Shown here in pieces: positions 63,116-64,000 of a stretch of DNA of 64,000 nucleotides. The position numbers were made by a program, and so were the translations under genes. The stretch is from positions 1-64,000 of the forward strand of contig DDRS01000008.1 in the NCBI GenBank assembly GCA_002343685.1. Reading direction: 5' to 3'. Below the pieces are notes generated by a model that was not told the DNA's origin, did no database searches, and saw only the letters and a program-made list of their open reading frames with translations. The stretch's first letter is position 1; the number at the start of each line of letters is the position of its first letter. The DNA comes from Thiobacillus denitrificans (lineage in GTDB: Bacteria; Pseudomonadota; Gammaproteobacteria; Burkholderiales; Thiobacillaceae).

Positions 63116-63885
63116 GTCGTGTCCTTGGTCCGTGTTTCGTCGAGACGCGCGCATACCTGTTCGCGCACGTCCTTGTCTTCGTCGTCGATGCAGGCGCGGA
63201 TGGCGTCGAGGGAGGCCCGTTCGACCGCGCCCAGCCGCACGCGCCAGTCCGGATCCGCGAGCATGCGCGCCGCGTCCTCGGGCAGCATGCGCGCCGCCGC
63301 GATGGCGCGTACCTCGGGGTCTTCGTCGTGCGCCATCCGCGACAGGACGAACGACGGCAGGCGGCGCGCCACTTCCTTGCGCACTTCCCGGTCCTCGTCC
63401 TTTACCAGCCGCGACAGGCTGCCGTGCGGGATGCGCTGCGCCACATGCTGGCGCACCAGGTAGTCGGGGTCGTCGAGCATCACGTAGAGCCGGGTGGGCG
63501 GCAGGCGGCTGGCCACCGTGATGCGCACTTCGCGGTCATGGTCGCCGATGAAGGCCGCCAGCTCGTCCGGCGGCAGCCGGGTGACCACGGCGCGGCGCAC
63601 CGCCTCGTCGGTGTCGTGGGCGAGCGTGCGCACGGCGTCGACCGGGGCGTAGCGCACGGCGATCGCGCGGCGCTCCCAGAACGCATCCTGCAGGCAGTCC
63701 ACGGCGAACTCCGGATTCATGCGCAGGAAGCGCTCGATCTGCCGCCCGCTGTGGGCGATCAGGCAGCGGTCGCCCGGCTCGCAGCGCCCGGCTGCGTGCA
63801 CGGTGTCGCGATGCGAACAGGCCGTGCAATCCGCGCGCGGCGTTTCGGTCTTGCTCAGGAAGGGAAAGCGGTTGGTTCCAGGCAC
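63112..63885 (-). CDS. 4Fe-4S leucine-rich-repeat-variant (LRV) protein
   Basis: 257 residues: cysteine cluster (ADCTACSHRDTVHAAGRCEPG and DRCLIAHS) followed by six or more LRV repeats (DEAVRRAVVTRLPPDELAAF, DREVRITVASRLPPTRLYVM). Same family as the Azotobacter nif-linked LRV Fe-S protein. GTG 63885 is chosen since the promoter at 63934 would place the RNA start near 63922, after an ATG at 63930. Confidence 0.82.
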   Translation of the reverse strand: MPGTNRFPFLSKTETPRADCTACSHRDTVHAAGRCEPGDRCLIAHSGRQIERFLRMNPEFAVDCLQDAFWERRAIAVRYAPVDAVRTLAHDTDEAVRRAVVTRLPPDELAAFIGDHDREVRITVASRLPPTRLYVMLDDPDYLVRQHVAQRIPHGSLSRLVKDEDREVRKEVARRLPSFVLSRMAHDEDPEVRAIAAARMLPEDAARMLADPDWRVRLGAVERASLDAIRACIDDEDKDVREQVCARLDETRTKDTT

Positions 63886-63933
63886 CTTGGTTTCATCGTG
63901 TGCGCCCCGGGCGGGACATTCAGATGACATTTC

Positions 63934-63948
63934 GCAAGGGGCGTGCCA
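63934..63948 (-). promoter_or_regulatory. Sigma-54 promoter of LRV unit
   Basis: Minus strand TGGCACGCCCCTTGC is a perfect match. It shows that the LRV gene belongs to the nif regulon. Confidence 0.88.
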
Positions 63949-64000
63949 GATGCGGGAAATCCGCATGGCCTTGATTTGGCGGGCAAACTTCCGGGTCACC

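Overview
The window is GC-rich bacterial chromosome, most likely from a nitrogen-fixing betaproteobacterium. This rests on the NifL/NifA pair, a complete rnfABCDGE-H operon, a Batman (MoxR/VWA) operon and a beta-type HU; genus cannot be told from sequence alone. About two thirds is core metabolism: an exporter, the Batman operon and three nif blocks. The rest is accessory DNA inserted in four places.

Layout. 1-1.5 kb: two leftward genes separated by an attC-like hairpin, probably integron cassettes, the first running off the window. 1.7-6.8 kb: leftward HlyD / double-ATPase / two ABC-2 permease export operon. 7.0-13.9 kb: rightward seven-gene moxR-DUF58-batABCD operon with overlapping genes. 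14.1 kb: HU. 14.6-25.6 kb: mobile region built on tRNA-Phe(GAA). It has three copies of an attachment sequence, an eroded left element (CZB-GGDEF cyclase, frameshifted integrase) and a complete-looking filamentous (inovirus-type) prophage with integrase, HicAB, Zot, coat proteins, replication protein, ssDNA-binding protein and regulator.

25.8-43.2 kb: nif block 1. nifLA and rnfABCDGEH diverge from a shared control region with two sigma-54 promoters and one NifA-type upstream site. Converging on rnf is an Rrf2 regulator, then a leftward operon iscA(nif)-nifU-nifS-nifV-cysE-orf-nifW-orf-nifZ-nifM, which diverges from a nifF flavodoxin across a second shared NifA site. 43.3-45.8 kb: accessory island with a PIN nuclease, a DUF4325 STAS-like protein and a STAS-HATPase protein (the best candidate for an undescribed system), plus an orphan mobile-mystery-protein-A regulator.

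45.9-56.8 kb: nif block 2, leftward nifE-nifN-nifX-rseC-DUF269-CCE_0567-fdxB-2Fe2S ferredoxin-orf-orf-apbE-nifZ2-sagB-like-orf-orf-rhodanese/ankyrin, from a near-perfect sigma-54 promoter. It carries a one-base frameshift that fuses a CCE_0567-type gene to fdxB, and a truncated duplicate of the 2Fe-2S ferredoxin start. 57.1-60.9 kb: single-gene units separated by attC-like sites with no integrase (a CALIN-type cassette array). 60.9-63.9 kb: SLC13/NhaD-like permease, an unknown protein and a 4Fe-4S leucine-rich-variant protein behind another sigma-54 promoter.

Together the nif genes cover regulation (NifL/A), electron supply (Rnf, NifF, FdxB, 2Fe-2S ferredoxin), flavinylation of Rnf (ApbE), Fe-S assembly (NifU, NifS, IscA, CysE), FeMo-co synthesis (NifE, N, V, X) and maturation or protection (NifW, Z, M). 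nifHDK and nifB are not in the window.
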